The position numbers were made by a program, and so were the translations under genes. The notes below the pieces were generated by a model. The model saw only the letters and a program-made list of their open reading frames with translations. It did no database searches and was not told the origin of the DNA. From Gracilibacillus halophilus YIM-C55.5 (GTDB lineage Bacteria > Bacillota > Bacilli > Bacillales > Amphibacillaceae), in NCBI RefSeq assembly GCF_000359605.1, contig NZ_APML01000025.1, positions 1-60,879 on the forward strand: a stretch of 60,879 nt of DNA, written 5' to 3'. The first letter of the stretch is position 1. Every line of letters begins with the position of its first letter. Shown here one piece after another: positions 58,708-60,879 of the stretch.

Positions 58708-60771
58708 ATGGTTGAAAATGTATGGAAAGGTTCAGCAAATGATCAGCATGGGTTAGAAACACTTGTATATCGTTCAAATTTGTTAGGCTCTGACCGATCA
58801 GTGGTTAACATTGGGGGTGGTAATACATCGACGAAATCGATTGAAACCGATTTTAAGGGTGATGACATCGAAGTGATGTGGGTAAAAGGTAGTGGATCGG
58901 ATTTAGCTACCATGCAGTCTCATCATTTTACTGGCTTAAAACTTGCTGATATTCGACCACTACTAGAGCGCGAGGATATGTCAGATGAAGATATGGTCGA
59001 GTATCTATCTCATTGTATGATTGACGCTAAGCATCCTCGTTCATCGATAGAAACGTTATTGCATGCGTTTTTACCATTTACACACGTAGATCATACACAT
59101 CCGGATGCGATTATTAGCATTGCATGTGCTGATAATGGGAAGGAAATTGCTGAAGAAATTTTTGGTGACCGATTTGTATGGGTACCCTATATACGACCTG
59201 GATTTCAATTATCTAAAATGATAGCAGATGGCGTCAAAGAAAATCCGAATGCTGAATTAGTCATTATGGAAAAACACGGTTTAGTCACTTGGGGAGAAAC
59301 GTCAAAAGAATGTTACGACAATACTATTCGTGTGATTAATGAAGCTGAAGCATATATTGATACACAAAAAGAAACACACGCGACATTTGGTGGACAAAAA
59401 TATCAATCTCTTTATGAAGAAGAGCGTAAGGAGATTTTTGCTGAAATTCTACCTTTCATTCGAGGCGAAGTCAGTCAAACGCAAAAAATGCTCGTTACTT
59501 ATTGTGATGATGAACGTATTTTGCAGTTTGTCAATAGTCAAGAGGCAGCTGAATTATCGCAAGTAGGGGCAGCGTGTCCTGATCATCTCGTTCATACGAA
59601 ACGGGTACCCTTATGGATTGAATGGGATCCACAATCAGAGACTATTGATCAATTAAAAGAGAAATTAACAGCAGGACTTGCTCAATTTGCTGACGATTAT
59701 ACATCGTATTTTAACCGAAACAAAACAGACGGCGATGAGATGTTTGAACCTGCACCGCGAATTATATTGATTCCAGGACTCGGAATGGTGAATACAGGGA
59801 AGAGTTGGAAAGCTGCAAATATTAGTGAAGCACTTTATCACCGTGCGGTTGCTGTGATGCGTGGTGCAACTGTTTTAGGAAATTTCGTTTCTTTAAATGA
59901 ACAAGAATCTTATGCGATTGAATATTGGCCGCTTGAGCTATATAAATTGAGCCTTGCTCCACCTGAAGCCGAATTTTCTCGCCAGATAGCTTTTATTACC
60001 GGTGGTGCAGGTGGTATTGGTACTGCCACCGCATACCAACTAGTGAATGAGGGAGCTCATGTAATCATTGCAGATATTAACCAGGAAGGTGCTGAAGAGT
60101 TAGCTCACGCGATCAATCAAACATACGGTGATAATCGGGCGACTGCTGTACAAATGGATGTAACGAAAGAATCGGAAGTGCAAGCGGCGATTCAAGAAGC
60201 TTCTCTTCAATTTGGTGGAATCGATATATTAGTTAATAATGCCGGTTTAGCAAGCTCTAGCCCGTTTGAAGAAACTACATTGGATAAATGGAATTTAAAT
60301 ATGAATGTGCTCGTGACCGGTTACTTCCTAGTCGCACGCGAAACTTTCAAATTAATGAAAGAGCAAAACATCGGTGGAAACATGATCTTTATCGGTTCGA
60401 AAAATTCAATCTACGCTGGGAAAAATGCGGCAGCCTACAGCACAGCAAAAGCAGCGGAGGTTCATCTTGCTCGTACCGTCGCAGCTGATGGTGGCCCGCT
60501 AGGTATCCGTGTGAATTCGGTACTACCTGATGCTGTTATTCGTGGATCAAAAATTTGGGATTCCTCTTGGAAAAAAGAACGTGCAGCTTCTTACGGTATC
60601 GATACCGATGAACTAGAAGAACATTATCGCAAACGTACAATATTGAATGTGAATATTTTACCAGAAGATATTGCTGAATCTGTCACATTTCTCGCATCCT
60701 CAAAATCTAGTAAAACAACAGGTTGCATGATTACGGTAGACGGTGGCGTTGCTGCAGCATTTACAAGATAA
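58708..60771 (+). CDS. rhaEW: Bifunctional rhamnulose-1-phosphate aldolase/alcohol dehydrogenase
   Basis: A 687-residue fusion like Bacillus YuxG/RhaEW. Residues 1 to about 400 form a class II aldolase/epimerase domain (NIGGGNTSTKS, WVKGSGSDLATM, HTHPDAIISIACADNG). Residues from about 425 form a short-chain dehydrogenase (ITGGAGGIGTATA for NAD, NNAGLASSSPF, and Tyr-Lys in AYSTAKAAE). It cleaves rhamnulose-1-phosphate to DHAP and lactaldehyde and oxidises or reduces the aldehyde. ATG 58708 is seven bases after GGGAGG. No rhaM or transporter is visible before the window ends. Confidence 0.95.
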   Translation: MVENVWKGSANDQHGLETLVYRSNLLGSDRSVVNIGGGNTSTKSIETDFKGDDIEVMWVKGSGSDLATMQSHHFTGLKLADIRPLLEREDMSDEDMVEYLSHCMIDAKHPRSSIETLLHAFLPFTHVDHTHPDAIISIACADNGKEIAEEIFGDRFVWVPYIRPGFQLSKMIADGVKENPNAELVIMEKHGLVTWGETSKECYDNTIRVINEAEAYIDTQKETHATFGGQKYQSLYEEERKEIFAEILPFIRGEVSQTQKMLVTYCDDERILQFVNSQEAAELSQVGAACPDHLVHTKRVPLWIEWDPQSETIDQLKEKLTAGLAQFADDYTSYFNRNKTDGDEMFEPAPRIILIPGLGMVNTGKSWKAANISEALYHRAVAVMRGATVLGNFVSLNEQESYAIEYWPLELYKLSLAPPEAEFSRQIAFITGGAGGIGTATAYQLVNEGAHVIIADINQEGAEELAHAINQTYGDNRATAVQMDVTKESEVQAAIQEASLQFGGIDILVNNAGLASSSPFEETTLDKWNLNMNVLVTGYFLVARETFKLMKEQNIGGNMIFIGSKNSIYAGKNAAAYSTAKAAEVHLARTVAADGGPLGIRVNSVLPDAVIRGSKIWDSSWKKERAASYGIDTDELEEHYRKRTILNVNILPEDIAESVTFLASSKSSKTTGCMITVDGGVAAAFTR

Positions 60772-60879
60772 AAAATCATGAAGAGGTTGAGAAAAAAGAT
60801 AAGTTAGACAGAAAAATCCGAACATTAATGTCTGACTACACATAACGCTTCGGCAAAACACTTCGCTTTTACCCATAGG
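60772..60879. other. Right end of window, possible intergenic repeat
   Basis: No gene is seen. The end carries CGCTTCGGCAAAACACTTCG, an imperfect doublet of CGCTTCGG/CACTTCGC sequence, after a purine-rich stretch. It may be an interspersed element or a transposase-free fragment; nothing firm can be said from a single copy. Confidence 0.3.

Overview
The window is chromosomal DNA from a low-GC Gram-positive endospore-former lineage, most likely a Bacillaceae genus of the Gracilibacillus/Oceanobacillus/Virgibacillus type. This is inferred from the Bacillus-like order lexA-yneB-ynzC-tkt-yneF ... yneK ... citB ... yneP-yneQ ... plsY/yneT-parE-parC, from SOS boxes of the Bacillus type (CGAAC-N4-GTTCG), from a proline T-box, from FosB and GltC, and from strong AGGAGG ribosome binding sites with many TTG/GTG starts. 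No phage, CRISPR array, rRNA, tRNA or complete insertion sequence was seen.

Layout. 0.1-6 kb: a CNNM/CBS membrane protein, then the SOS locus, with lexA divergent from a 31-codon membrane peptide followed by yneB, ynzC, tkt and yneF. 6-16.3 kb: a solitary mrpB, a DUF2621 protein, a PAS histidine kinase, aconitase, a double AAA+ (SpoVK/CbxX-type) protein, yneP, yneQ, and reverse-strand yidD, folE2 and plsY. 16.5-25.4 kb: yneT, topoisomerase IV (parE, parC) and a double dynamin (ypbR type). 25.4-32.7 kb: hisJ divergent from the complete his operon hisZGDBHAF(IE). 32.8-35.4 kb: an unknown membrane protein, msrA and a 5'-3' exonuclease. 35.5-42.6 kb: gltC divergent from glutamate synthase. 42.6-48.4 kb: a HEPN-like/CBS protein, ilvE with a CodY-like site, a proline T-box controlling proBA, and ppaC. 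48.5-52.8 kb: an accessory stretch with two DinB-fold proteins, FosB, a GNAT protein plus the remnant of another, a HAD phosphatase, a zinc ribbon and a repetitive protein. 53-60.8 kb: ilvA, an AraC regulator and the rhamnose operon rhaB-rhaA-rhaEW.

The genes mostly serve amino-acid synthesis (His, Glu, Pro, Ile), central metabolism and chromosome topology.

Four conserved genes (yneF, ypbR, hisZ, gltB) are each broken by an apparent loss of one base, and the conserved sequence resumes at once in the neighbouring frame. Three of the four sites lie at a short G or C run. This looks more like base-level error in the assembly than four independent gene losses. The most interesting biological candidates are the SOS-box-controlled 31-residue membrane peptide in the place of yneA, the HEPN-like/CBS protein, the orphan mrpB and the tandem AAA+ protein.
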